A stretch of 64,000 nucleotides of DNA from Streptomyces sp. TRM68367 (GTDB lineage: Bacteria; Actinomycetota; Actinomycetes; Streptomycetales; Streptomycetaceae), in NCBI RefSeq assembly GCF_014495685.1, contig NZ_JACTVI010000001.1:36054-100053 (forward strand). The letters are read 5' to 3'. The first letter of the stretch is position 1; the number at the start of each line of letters is the position of its first letter. Positions 42,969 through 51,412 of this stretch are shown piece after piece. Both the position numbers and the translations under genes were made by a program. Under the pieces are notes generated by a model that saw only the letters and a list, made by a program, of their open reading frames with translations, was not told where the DNA came from and did not search any database.

Positions 42969-43902
42969 CAGCAGGGCCCGTGCCGTTACGGCGCTTGCTC
43001 GGTGGCGCGCTGTGACCATGCGCGTGCGCCTTGGCCGCCTCCGTGAACGGGAGGGCCGCCTCCACATGGACGCGGATCCGGCCGTCGGCCAGCAGCCCGG
43101 CGATCCTGCCCAGCCGCTCGCCCGAGGGCTCCGCCCTCACCAGCGCGAACCGCATCCCGTGCGCCTCCACGTCCTCCGGGGCCAGCCCCGGATCGCCGGG
43201 GATCGCGCACAGCAGCAGGCCATTCGGGCGCAGGGTGCCCAGCGTGCGCGGGCCGTAGTCGCCGCCGATCAGGTCCAGGGCGGCGTCGATGCCGTGCACG
43301 GTCGCGGTGAAGTCGGCGGTCGTGTAGTCGATCAGCTCGTCGGCGCCCAGGTCGCGCAGGAACGCGTGCCGGTCGGCGCGGGCGGTGCCGACGACGTACG
43401 CGCCCTCCGCCTTGGCCAGCTGCACCGCCGCGTGCCCGACGCCGCCTGCGGCCCCGTGGATCAGCACGCGCGTGCCCGGTCCGACCCGGGCGATGTCGAT
43501 CAGGGCCTGCCAGGCGGTGAGCGTCGCCGTCGGGGCGGCCGCGGCGTGGACGTGGTCCAGCGTCGCGGGCTTGGCGGCGAAGTGGCCGGCGGGCGCGGTG
43601 ACGTACGTCGCGTAGCGACCGCGGTCGATCTTGCCGAACGCCTCGTCGCCGGGCCGGAGGCCGGTCACCTCCGCGTTGATGGCCGCCACCACCCCGGACA
43701 CGTCCCGGCCGAGCGTGAACGGCGGCTCGCCGTAGATCGGCGCCGTCCCCGAACGCGCCAGCCGGTCCACCGGGTTGACGCCGGCCGCCCGGACCCGCAG
43801 GAGGATCTCGCCGGGACGCGGCCGGTCCTCGACCTGAAGCACCCCCGGTCCGCCGAACCGGCGCTGGGTCACCACCTGCATCCGCGCATCTGCCGTCGCC
43901 AT
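42709..43902 (-). CDS. Quinone-oxidoreductase-like MDR dehydrogenase with abnormal C-terminal extension
   Basis: An NADPH-dependent zinc-free medium-chain oxidoreductase. Residues 1 to about 300 are normal: GroES-like start (QVVTQRRFGGPGVLQVED), PFTLGRDVSGVV, and the Rossmann loop VLIHGAAGGVGHAAVQLAKA. Family members end near residue 305-315, usually with a GK-I/V-V-L strand. Here the frame continues past KAHAHGHS for about 90 Pro/Arg-rich residues, antisense to the convergent hydrolase gene (overlap 42709-42968). A -1/+1 shift would give an early stop at 42986. I suspect a C-terminal frameshift or lost stop. ATG 43902 has GGGAGGGAG upstream. Confidence 0.75.
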   Translation of the reverse strand: MATADARMQVVTQRRFGGPGVLQVEDRPRPGEILLRVRAAGVNPVDRLARSGTAPIYGEPPFTLGRDVSGVVAAINAEVTGLRPGDEAFGKIDRGRYATYVTAPAGHFAAKPATLDHVHAAAAPTATLTAWQALIDIARVGPGTRVLIHGAAGGVGHAAVQLAKAEGAYVVGTARADRHAFLRDLGADELIDYTTADFTATVHGIDAALDLIGGDYGPRTLGTLRPNGLLLCAIPGDPGLAPEDVEAHGMRFALVRAEPSGERLGRIAGLLADGRIRVHVEAALPFTEAAKAHAHGHSAPPSKRRNGTGPAVTAPPRRPPGTLSDPPPTADARPPAGPPGSRAAGPAPGSPRRSAGGCPARRRRSARAGRATGRRRTAPVFPRCASARRPGPCCTRC

Positions 43903-44291
43903 CGGGTCTCCCTCCCGAAGCCGGACCCTCCCATCGTCCTCCTGCACCCGCCCGGACACCAGGCGGCTCGGAGCGTGGCCCACCGTGGCCGGCGCCGGGG
44001 CCGGTTGCTTTTCGACTGGCGGGACGGAGACGTGCTGTAGGAGATCACCGCAGGTCAGCGGGGTCCGGGTCGGGGCGCCGTCTCAGATAGTAGGAAGTCC
44101 GAGTAATTGTGGAGACAGACGCTCCGTCCTCCCTTAGCTTTGTAGGAGCCGAACGTCTCGCTCGATCAAGCGAATGGCGGTCGTGAGCCGGGCCCCGCGC
44201 AGGCAATCCCTGCGGCCCACGCTCCCCGCCCCATCCGGCGTCTCGTATCCCTTTTCCCGCACCACCGGTGTGTCGAAGGAGTCGATTTCCC

Positions 44292-44423
44292 ATGGCCGAG
44301 ACGACCGTCCGCCGCCGAGTCCGGCACGTCTCCCGTACGAGCGAGTCCGACCGCAAGAACGCCGCCGCGGCCCTCCAGCGCGCCCTCGACCGCCGCGACA
44401 ACGGCGGCGCGACCGGCCACTGA
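44292..44423 (+). CDS. Very small basic protein, 43 residues
   Basis: MAETTVRRRVRHVSRTSESD, then RKNAAAALQRALDRRDNGGATGH, starting at ATG 44292 with GAAGGAG 9 nt upstream and ending TGA 44421-44423. It is rich in Arg, predicted helical, with no membrane segment. I believe near-identical short proteins occur in other streptomycetes, but know of no function. The 389-bp region before it (43903-44291) has lower GC around 44080-44165 (AGTAATTGTGGAGACAGACG) and may contain its promoter and leader; I see no other gene there. Confidence 0.65.
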   Translation: MAETTVRRRVRHVSRTSESDRKNAAAALQRALDRRDNGGATGH

Positions 44424-44498
44424 GCCGCACTCACGCACCGGCCTTGAGCCGGACCCGGACTCCGGGAGCCGCACCCGCACCCGAGGTGCGGCGTGGCC

Positions 44499-46082
44499 TC
44501 AGCCGCCGCGCCGCACCTCGAAGTGGTCGATCCGCTCACCGTCGTTGGCCAGCGCCGACACCCTGAGCCGCGGCCGGCTGCCGCTCTCCGCCGCCACGGC
44601 GAGGAACGAGAACCCCCGGTAGCGCACCCGCGACCACGCCACCCGCTCCGCCCTGGCGTGCCGCGACCTGGTCCAGCGGAAGCTGTCGACCGACTCGCGC
44701 TCGCCGGCGCCGTTGCCCTCGTAGCTCTCCTCGACGCCCGCCGGAAAGCCGTACAGCTCCCTGCCGCCGCCGCCCGCCGTGACGTACACGATCCCGTCCC
44801 GCGTGGGATCCGTCGCCGCGCCGATCGGCACCCGCCGGCCGACCTCGCCGTTCTTGATGGCGTCGGTCCGCTCGTACACGTGGTTGTGCCCGTTGACGAC
44901 CAGGTCCACCTGGTGCTCGGCGAGCAGCGGCACCCACTCGGCGCGCACTCCGCCGTCGGAGGCGTGCGTGGACGTCGAGTACGCGCAGTGGTGGAAGAAG
45001 ACGACCACGAAGTCCACGTCCGCGGACGCCCGCAGCTCACCGAGTGTCCGGTCCAGCCACTTCGTCTGCCGCCCGTCCGTGTAGCCCAGGTTGGCGGGGA
45101 TCTCGTACGACACGTCGTTCGCGTCCAGCGCCACCACGCCGACGTTGCCGTAACGGAACGCGTACACGCCCGGCGCGGTGCGCGGGTCGAAGCCGTTGTC
45201 CGGGAGCGAGAAACGGGCGAGCTGTCCGCCGTAGCCGTCCGGCGAGTACCAGGCCTCCATGTCGTGGTTGCCGGTCGTCACCATCCACGGCACGGACCGC
45301 GCCACCGGCTCCGTCTGCCGCAGGAACCGGTCCCACTGCGTGGCGTCGTATCCCTTCGTCTCCTCGCCCTTGCCGACCGGGTCCGCGTAGCAGATGTCGC
45401 CGGCGTGCAGATGGAAGGCCGGGTTCTGGTCCAGCAGCACACGGTTGTTGGCGACGGCCTCCTCGCCCACGCCCTGGTCGCCGAACGCGGTGAACACGAA
45501 CCGCTGCGGCGGGCTCGCGGGCGCCGTGCGGAAGGAGGTGATGGTCGGGCGGTGGGCAGGCGAGGCCGGGTCGAAGCCGTCGTGGCCGACGCCGTAGTAG
45601 TACGTCGTGCCGGGGCGCAGGCCGTCCAGGGCCGCGTGCGCGTAGTACTGCTCCACGGCCGGGCGTACCCCGTCGAGCGCCGGGGTGCGCAGGTCGCGCA
45701 GCTCCGCCTCCACCCTGCGGCCCAGGTCGTCGGGCCGCAGCCCCACCCGCACGTACGGCTTCCGCACCGCGAGCGGCACCTGCCAGGAGACGCGCATCTG
45801 CGTCTTCGGGTCGGCGCCGAAGGCGAGATGGCGGCCGAACGGGGTGATGAGCGCGCCGGGCGCCCTGGACGTGGCCGGTGCCGGACCGGTGGCAGACGCC
45901 GGACTCGTCGCGCTGCCGCCGGAGCCCGATCCGGAACAGCCCGTCAGCAGCCCGCCCGCCATCGCGCTCGCCGTCACCAGTGTGCGGCGCCGGGACAGCC
46001 GACTGCGCAGGTACTCGTGCTGTTCCGCCAGGCTCATCCGCTGTGCGAGCCCGGGCGGGATGCCGAAGTCGGGGATCTCCAT
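44499..46082 (-). CDS. Tat-exported purple-acid-phosphatase-like metallophosphoesterase (lipoprotein)
   Basis: A 527-residue secreted phosphatase. A twin-arginine signal (RLSRRRTLVTASAMAGG) ends in a lipobox LLTGC, so it is exported folded and lipid-anchored. A fibronectin-like N-terminal domain (about 70-170) precedes the metallophosphoesterase domain with all metal motifs: AFGDQGVG, HAGDICYAD, TTGNHDME, FFHHCAY and NGHNHVYE. Function is probably phosphate release from organic esters. ATG 46082 (MEIPDFGIPPGLAQRMSLAE) is chosen; an in-frame GTG further upstream would add about 25 residues. It is divergent from leuB. Confidence 0.88.
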   Translation of the reverse strand: MEIPDFGIPPGLAQRMSLAEQHEYLRSRLSRRRTLVTASAMAGGLLTGCSGSGSGGSATSPASATGPAPATSRAPGALITPFGRHLAFGADPKTQMRVSWQVPLAVRKPYVRVGLRPDDLGRRVEAELRDLRTPALDGVRPAVEQYYAHAALDGLRPGTTYYYGVGHDGFDPASPAHRPTITSFRTAPASPPQRFVFTAFGDQGVGEEAVANNRVLLDQNPAFHLHAGDICYADPVGKGEETKGYDATQWDRFLRQTEPVARSVPWMVTTGNHDMEAWYSPDGYGGQLARFSLPDNGFDPRTAPGVYAFRYGNVGVVALDANDVSYEIPANLGYTDGRQTKWLDRTLGELRASADVDFVVVFFHHCAYSTSTHASDGGVRAEWVPLLAEHQVDLVVNGHNHVYERTDAIKNGEVGRRVPIGAATDPTRDGIVYVTAGGGGRELYGFPAGVEESYEGNGAGERESVDSFRWTRSRHARAERVAWSRVRYRGFSFLAVAAESGSRPRLRVSALANDGERIDHFEVRRGG

Positions 46083-46236
46083 GACGGTGAAGTTCCCGGC
46101 GAAGGCCAACACCCGCTCCACATCCGGGTGTATCCGGGTGAACGGAATCCGTCGCACCGGAGTCGTCCCCCCGCACGGGCGTCCGTATCGCGGACGCGCC
46201 GTGTCATCCCATGGGACGGGAGAGTAGGGTGCCCGC

Positions 46237-47280
46237 ATGTCTCGCAGCATCAATCTCGCAGTGATCCCCGGTGACGGCATCGGCCAGGAGGCCGTGGCCG
46301 AAGGCCTGAAGGTCCTCTCCGCCGTCCTTCCGCAGGATGTGAAGCTGGAGACCAAGGAGTACGACTTCGGCGCCCGGCGTTACCACACCACCGGTGAGAC
46401 CCTCACCGACGCCGACGCCGAGGCGCTCAAGAAGCACGAAGCCATCCTGCTCGGCGCGATCGGCGACCCGTCGGTGCCGTCCGGCGTCCTGGAGCGCGGT
46501 TTCCTGCTCAAGCTCCGCTTCCTCTTCGACCACCACGTGAACCTGCGCCCGTCGAAGCTCCTTCCGGGTGTCGCCACGCCGCTGGCCGGCCAGCCCGAGA
46601 TCGACTTCATCGTTGTCCGCGAGGGCACCGAGGGCCCGTACACCGGCAACGGCGGCACAATCCGCAAGGGCACGCCGCACGAGGTCGCCACCGAGGTCTC
46701 CGTCAACACGGCCTACGGAGTCGAGCGCGTCGTCCGCGACGCCTTCGCCCGCGCGCAGGCCCGCCCGCGCAAGAAGCTGGCGCTGATCCACAAGAACAAC
46801 GTGCTGGCCTTCGCGGGTCACCTGTGGACCAACATCTTCAACCAGGTGGCCGAGGAGTTCCCCGACGTCACCACCGAGTACATGCACGTGGACGCGGCGA
46901 CCATCTACCTGGTCACGCAGCCCGAGCGGTTCGACGTGATCGTCACCGACAACCTCTTCGGTGACATCATCACCGACCTCGCCGCGGCCGTCTCCGGCGG
47001 CATCGGCGTCGCGGCGAGCGGGAACATCAACCCGTCTGGCGAGTTCCCGTCGATGTTCGAGCCCGTGCACGGTTCGGCGCCCGACATCGCCGGCCAGGGC
47101 AAGGCCGACCCCACCGCCACGGTCCTGTCCGTCGCCCTCCTCCTGCGCCACCTCGGCTACGACGCCGAGGCGGTCCGCATCGAGGACGCGGTCTCGGCCG
47201 ACCTCGCGGAGCGCGGCGACCAGCCCACCCGCAGCACGTCGCAGATCGGCGACGCGCTCGCCGTACGAGTAGCCGGCTGA
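46237..47280 (+). CDS. leuB: 3-Isopropylmalate dehydrogenase
   Basis: Leucine pathway enzyme: oxidative decarboxylation of 3-isopropylmalate with NAD+. The 347-residue protein begins [20 protein letters not shown]. It has the substrate loop [13 protein letters not shown], the active-site [12 protein letters not shown], and the metal-binding [20 protein letters not shown] segment. TAGGGT at 46225-46230, with GTGTCA 18 bp before it, lies 6 nt upstream of the ATG and predicts a leaderless mRNA. A perfect 11-bp stem terminator follows. Confidence 0.96.
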   Translation: MSRSINLAVIPGDGIGQEAVAEGLKVLSAVLPQDVKLETKEYDFGARRYHTTGETLTDADAEALKKHEAILLGAIGDPSVPSGVLERGFLLKLRFLFDHHVNLRPSKLLPGVATPLAGQPEIDFIVVREGTEGPYTGNGGTIRKGTPHEVATEVSVNTAYGVERVVRDAFARAQARPRKKLALIHKNNVLAFAGHLWTNIFNQVAEEFPDVTTEYMHVDAATIYLVTQPERFDVIVTDNLFGDIITDLAAAVSGGIGVAASGNINPSGEFPSMFEPVHGSAPDIAGQGKADPTATVLSVALLLRHLGYDAEAVRIEDAVSADLAERGDQPTRSTSQIGDALAVRVAG

Positions 47281-47306
47281 CCCCGCCGCGCCACTCGAAC
47301 TCTCGA

Positions 47307-47336
47307 AGCCGCCGGGTCATCTCGTACCCGGCGGCT
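47307..47336 (+). terminator. leuB terminator
   Basis: Perfect 11-bp stem AGCCGCCGGGT/ACCCGGCGGCT (47307-47317, 47326-47336), 8-nt loop, followed by TTCCCC. The remaining 267 bp to ilvE contain a GATAAT hexamer at 47414-47419 as a possible -10 but no convincing leader peptide or U-run terminator. Confidence 0.8.
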
Positions 47337-47603
47337 TTCCCCTGTCCCCGCCGGGTGGGACCATCTACCTCCGGGCCGCATTCACGCCGATTTCTTCCAC
47401 GGTTCCCGCTTGCGATAATCGAACGCGGAGCCGCGGAATGAGGGAATGCTCGGACGTCCTAGCACTGGCCACTGGCAGTACGGGCGTGAGCGCGGCTCGT
47501 CACACACAACCGGTACTGCATTTTCCGGGGGACAATCCCCGGACCCCCGGCCGAACGACCGGGCACTGCCCAGCCGTTCGCCAGGAAGCGAAGGACGCTA
47601 CTG

Positions 47604-48692
47604 ATGACGCAGCCCACGATCGAGCTCAAGCCCTCCGCCAGCCCGCTCTCCGACGCAGAGCGCGAGGCGGTCCTGGCCAACCCCGGGTTCGGCCGCCACT
47701 TCACCGACCACATGGTGACGATCAAGTGGACCGAGGGCCGGGGCTGGCACGACGCAGAGCTCGTCCCGTACGGGCCGATCTCCCTCGATCCCTCCACGCA
47801 TGTGCTCCACTACGGCCAGGAGATCTTCGAGGGCCTCAAGGCGTACCGTCAGCCCGACGGCTCGGTCGCGGTCTTCCGCCCCGAGGCCAACGCCCGCCGG
47901 TTCCGGGGCTCCGCCCGGCGCATGGCCATGGCGGAGCTGCCCGAGGAGCTGTTCATCGCGGCCCTGGACGCGCTGCTCGCGCAGGACGCCGACTGGGTCC
48001 CGCCGCACGGTGGTGAGTCGTCGCTCTACCTGCGCCCGTTCATGTTCGCGACGGAGGCCGCGCTCGGCGTGCACCCGGCGAACGAGTACCTCTTCATGCT
48101 GATCGCCTCCCCCTCCGGCGCCTACTTCGCCGGCGGCGTCAAGCCGGTCACCATCTGGGTCTCCGAGGACTACGTCCGCGCGGTCCCCGGCGGCACGGGA
48201 GACGCCAAGACCGGCGGCAACTACGCCGCCTCGCTGCTGCCGCAGGCCGAGGCCGCCGCGCAGGGCTGCGACCAGGTCGTCTACCTCGACGCGGTGACCC
48301 GCACCAAGGTCGAGGAGAGCGGCAGCATGAACATCGCCTTCGTCTACGGCGACCGGATCGTCACCCCGGAGCTGACCGGCTCGATCCTGGAGGGCATCAC
48401 CCGCGACTCCCTCCTCCAGGTCGCCCGCGACCTCGGCTACACCGCCGAGGAGGGTGTCGTCACGCTCCAGCAGTGGCGCGAGGACGCCGCCTCCGGCGCT
48501 CTCACCGAGGTCTTCGCCTGCGGCACCGCCGCCGTGGTCACGCCCATCGGCCACGTCAAGACCAGGACGGACGCCTGGACCCACGGCGACGGCACGCCCG
48601 GCCCGGTCACCCTCCGGCTGCGCGAGGCCCTGCTGGGCATCCAGCGCGGGGTGACGGAGGACCGGCACGGGTGGATGCACAAGCTCGGCTGA
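47604..48692 (+). CDS. ilvE: Branched-chain amino acid aminotransferase
   Basis: PLP-dependent class IV aminotransferase for the last step of Leu/Ile/Val synthesis and the first of their breakdown. The 362-residue protein has the fold-type IV layout. The PLP lysine lies in [18 protein letters not shown] (about 200), and the phosphate-binding [16 protein letters not shown] and [12 protein letters not shown] loops are intact. ATG 47604 is preceded by AGCGAAGGACG. It lies alone between terminators, not in one transcript with leuB or cimA. Confidence 0.96.
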   Translation: MTQPTIELKPSASPLSDAEREAVLANPGFGRHFTDHMVTIKWTEGRGWHDAELVPYGPISLDPSTHVLHYGQEIFEGLKAYRQPDGSVAVFRPEANARRFRGSARRMAMAELPEELFIAALDALLAQDADWVPPHGGESSLYLRPFMFATEAALGVHPANEYLFMLIASPSGAYFAGGVKPVTIWVSEDYVRAVPGGTGDAKTGGNYAASLLPQAEAAAQGCDQVVYLDAVTRTKVEESGSMNIAFVYGDRIVTPELTGSILEGITRDSLLQVARDLGYTAEEGVVTLQQWREDAASGALTEVFACGTAAVVTPIGHVKTRTDAWTHGDGTPGPVTLRLREALLGIQRGVTEDRHGWMHKLG

Positions 48693-48748
48693 CCTTCGCC
48701 GCTGATGGTCAGGGCCACCCCGGACGCTGCGTCCGCGGCGGCCCTGCC

Positions 48749-48785
48749 ACGTACTGCTGCGGCGCTGTGGGCCGCAGCAGTACGT
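48749..48785 (+). terminator. ilvE terminator
   Basis: Perfect 15-bp stem, arms 48749-48763 and 48771-48785, 7-nt loop GCTGTGG, 57 nt after the ilvE stop. Confidence 0.85.
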
Positions 48786-48893
48786 ATGCGGCCCACCTAA
48801 AAGCCCTGGTAGCTCCGCTACGAGGGCTCTCCGGCGCCTTGTGACGTACCGCACTGTTCGCATCCTGAGACGGACGGTGAGCACGGGGACAGC

Positions 48894-48962
48894 GTGTGCC
48901 AGACTGCCTCCGTGCTCTCGTTCGCCACGATTATTGGCAGCAGGCGCGCCGGTCCGCAGTGA
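48894..48962 (+). CDS. Candidate cimA leader peptide with tandem Ile codons
   Basis: GTG 48894 to TGA 48960-48962 encodes 22 residues: MCQTASVLSFATIIGSRRAG, then PQ. Two consecutive ATT codons (48930-48935), rare in this genome, give Ile-Ile. CGGGGAC upstream is a modest ribosome site; GTG 48912 is an alternative start. A hairpin begins one base after the stop and a U-run terminator follows, as in the ilvB leader. Confidence 0.65.
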   Translation: MCQTASVLSFATIIGSRRAGPQ

Positions 48963-49042
48963 CCGCCACGTACCACAACGTACGGGCGGACACCGTCGTC
49001 CTCGACCCGCGCGCAGACCTCTCGCACCCGCGAGAGGTTTTT
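48963..49042 (+). promoter_or_regulatory. Candidate transcription attenuator of cimA
   Basis: CCGCC-A-CGTA (48963-48972) pairs with TACG-GGCGG (48981-48989), a hairpin directly at the leader stop codon. The terminator ACCTCTCGC (49017-49025), ACCC loop, GCGAGAGGT (49030-49038) is followed by TTTT. The leader stop to terminator distance is 54 nt, practically the same as in the ilvB leader. About 108 nt remain before cimA. Confidence 0.7.
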
Positions 49043-49150
49043 CGCATTTCTGGCCCACCCACAGCCGGAAAGAGAGCGCAAGGGATCATAGGGGGACGGT
49101 GGAGCCGGTTATTCCGGTAGACCGAGATCCGACACAGGAGCCTTACGACC

Positions 49151-50755
49151 ATGACCGCAACCAGCGAGCTCGACGATTCGTTCCACGTCTTCGACACCAC
49201 CCTGCGCGACGGCGCCCAGCGGGAGGGCATCAACCTCACCGTCGCGGACAAGCTCGCCATCGCACGGCATCTGGACGACTTCGGCGTCGGCTACATCGAG
49301 GGCGGCTGGCCCGGCGCGAATCCGAGGGACACCGAGTTCTTCGCCCGCGCGCAGAAGGAGATCGGCTTCCGGCACGCGCAGCTGGTCGCGTTCGGCTCCA
49401 CCCGCCGCGCCGGAGCGACCGCCGCGGAGGACCCCCAGGTCAGGGCACTCCTGGACGCCGGCGCACAGGTGATCACCCTGGTCGCCAAGTCCCACGACCG
49501 GCACGTCGAACTCGCCCTGCGCACGACCCTGGACGAGAACCTGGCGATGATCGGGGACACGGTGTCGTACCTGAAGGAGCAGGGCCGCCGCGTCTTCATC
49601 GACTGCGAGCACTTCTTCGACGGCTACCGGGCGAACCCCGAGTACGCGAAATCCGTGGTCCGCACGGCCTCGGAGGCAGGCGCGGACGTAGTGGTCCTGT
49701 GCGACACCAACGGCGGCATGCTCCCGGCACAGGTCCAGGCGGTGGTCGCCACGGTCCTGGCCGACACGGGCGCCCGCCTCGGCATCCACGCCCAGGACGA
49801 CACGGGCTGCGCGGTCGCCAACACCCTCGCCGCCGTCGACGCGGGCGCGACCCACGTGCAGTGCACGGCGAACGGCTACGGCGAGCGGGTGGGCAACGCG
49901 AACTTGTTCCCGGTCGTGGCGGCCCTCGAACTCAAGTACGGCAAGATGGTCCTCCCCGAGGGCAGGCTCCGCGAAATGACGCGCATCTCGCACGCCATCG
50001 CGGAGGTCGTCAACCTCACCCCCTCCACGCACCAGCCCTACGTAGGTGTCTCGGCCTTCGCCCACAAGGCGGGCCTGCACGCCTCCGCGATCAAGGTCGA
50101 CCCGGACCTGTACCAGCACATCGACCCCGAGCAGGTAGGCAACACCATGCGGATGCTGGTCTCCGACATGGCCGGCCGGGCCTCTATCGAGCTCAAGGGC
50201 AAGGAACTCGGCATCGACCTGGGCGGAGACCGGGAACTGGTGGGCAGGGTCGTCGAACGCGTGAAGGAAAGGGAGCTGAAGGGCTACACGTACGAGGCGG
50301 CCGACGCCTCCTTCGAACTCCTCCTCCGAGCCGAAGCCGAGGGCAAGCCCCTCACCTACTTCGAGGTCGAGTCCTGGCGCGCGATCACCGAGGACCGCCC
50401 CGACGGCAGCCACGCCAACGAGGCCACCGTCAAGCTCTGGGCCAAGGGCGAGCGCATCGTCGCCACGGCCGAGGGCAACGGTCCCGTCAACGCGCTCGAC
50501 CGTACGCTGCGCGTCGCCCTGGAGAAGATCTACCCGCAGCTCGCCAAGCTGGACCTGGTCGACTACAAGGTCCGCATCCTGGAGGGCAAGCACGGCACCC
50601 AGTCCACCACCCGGGTCCTCATCTCCACGACCGACGGCACGGGGGAGTGGTCCACGGTGGGTGTCGCCGACAACGTCATCGCCGCGTCCTGGCAGGCCCT
50701 GGAGGACGCGTATGCCTACGGCCTGCTGCGGGCGGGAGTGCAGCCGGCGCGGTAA
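49151..50755 (+). CDS. cimA: (R)-citramalate synthase
   Basis: Condenses acetyl-CoA with pyruvate to citramalate, a threonine-independent entry into isoleucine synthesis through 2-oxobutyrate. The 534-residue protein belongs to the LeuA/CimA DRE-TIM family: FDTTLRDGAQREGINLTVAD, EGGWPGANPRDTEFF, CDTNGGMLP, and metal-binding HAQDDTGCAVANT, with a C-terminal allosteric domain (about 400-530) that in CimA binds isoleucine. The GGWPGANP segment is typical of CimA rather than isopropylmalate synthase. ATG 49151 follows AGGAG. Predicted to be under Ile attenuation. Confidence 0.9.
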   Translation: MTATSELDDSFHVFDTTLRDGAQREGINLTVADKLAIARHLDDFGVGYIEGGWPGANPRDTEFFARAQKEIGFRHAQLVAFGSTRRAGATAAEDPQVRALLDAGAQVITLVAKSHDRHVELALRTTLDENLAMIGDTVSYLKEQGRRVFIDCEHFFDGYRANPEYAKSVVRTASEAGADVVVLCDTNGGMLPAQVQAVVATVLADTGARLGIHAQDDTGCAVANTLAAVDAGATHVQCTANGYGERVGNANLFPVVAALELKYGKMVLPEGRLREMTRISHAIAEVVNLTPSTHQPYVGVSAFAHKAGLHASAIKVDPDLYQHIDPEQVGNTMRMLVSDMAGRASIELKGKELGIDLGGDRELVGRVVERVKERELKGYTYEAADASFELLLRAEAEGKPLTYFEVESWRAITEDRPDGSHANEATVKLWAKGERIVATAEGNGPVNALDRTLRVALEKIYPQLAKLDLVDYKVRILEGKHGTQSTTRVLISTTDGTGEWSTVGVADNVIAASWQALEDAYAYGLLRAGVQPAR

Positions 50756-50945
50756 CTTTGGGCGCCGCATGAGGTGGGCCACGTGGTCCGGCGTTGAGCC
50801 GGCGTTCGGGTAGGGCTGCCTGGTTGCTGGATCCGCGCCGCGGAAGGCCACGAGTACCCCCATGCACCCGCGGTCTCCGCCCCACCACACCCCATGCGCT
50901 ACGCGTGCCCCCGAGACGCCCGCCAGCACGCCTCCGGAGTCAGGC

Positions 50946-51323
50946 ATGCGGCGCTTCACCGGGCAGCTGCCGGTGACCTGGCCGAAGTCCGGGGCGCAGC
51001 TGCCGATCAGCGTAGGCGACGCGTCGTACGACCCGCTGTTCCCGTCCGGCTGGGGCCTGACCACGCTGACGAAGGCCCCGCAGGGCGGCGTGACGACCCT
51101 GCGCGCGCTCGGCGCCGCGGCGACGGCGGCCGAACGGGCCGGCGCAGACCAGGCAGGACGCGCACTCGTCGGCAAGGCCCGGCTGCTCGTCCAGCAGCGC
51201 GCGGCCGGCCGGATCACCGAACGGGTCGCCAAGCCCTTCGCCCAGGCCGACCATCTGCTGCTGACCGGCCGGTACGGGAAGGCGGTGGAGAAGCTGACGG
51301 CGGCGTACCGGTCGGCGGCCTGA
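50946..51323 (+). pseudogene. C-terminal remnant of a GH3 beta-glucosidase
   Basis: The open frame begins [20 protein letters not shown], continues [22 protein letters not shown], and ends in about 80 helical residues. 'GxLPVTWPK...YDPLFPxGWGL' is the characteristic C-terminal segment of large (over 900-residue) family-3 exo-beta-glucanases/glucosidases. The catalytic barrel is absent; upstream sequence 50756-50945 shows no related frame. ATG 50946 with CCGGAG might still allow translation of 125 residues, but enzymatic function is excluded. Likely the scar of a deletion or recombination after cimA. Confidence 0.7.
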
Positions 51324-51340
51324 ACCGCACCCGTCTCCAC

Positions 51341-51378
51341 CATCGGTCCCGGCGGGGAATTCCCTGCCGGGACCGATG
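51341..51378. terminator. Strong 38-nt dyad terminator before the TPM-like gene
   Basis: The 13-bp outer stem (51341-51353 with 51366-51378) encloses GGGAATTCCC, so nearly the whole 38 nt folds on itself with only one G.U pair. It follows the glucosidase remnant by 18 nt, consistent with having been the terminator of the intact gene. Confidence 0.75.
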
Positions 51379-51412
51379 CCCATTTGGTGGCGGTTCAGGT
51401 AGCTTCGAATGT

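Noticed and set aside
47438..47603. Leader peptide/attenuator before ilvE
   Set aside because: The frame MRECSDVLALATG has no clustered rare branched-chain codons and no U-run terminator follows.
49043..49150. T-box-like GGTGGAGCC string after the cimA terminator
   Set aside because: It lies downstream of the terminator and lacks the TGGNACCGCG antiterminator consensus; a leader-peptide attenuator explains the region better.
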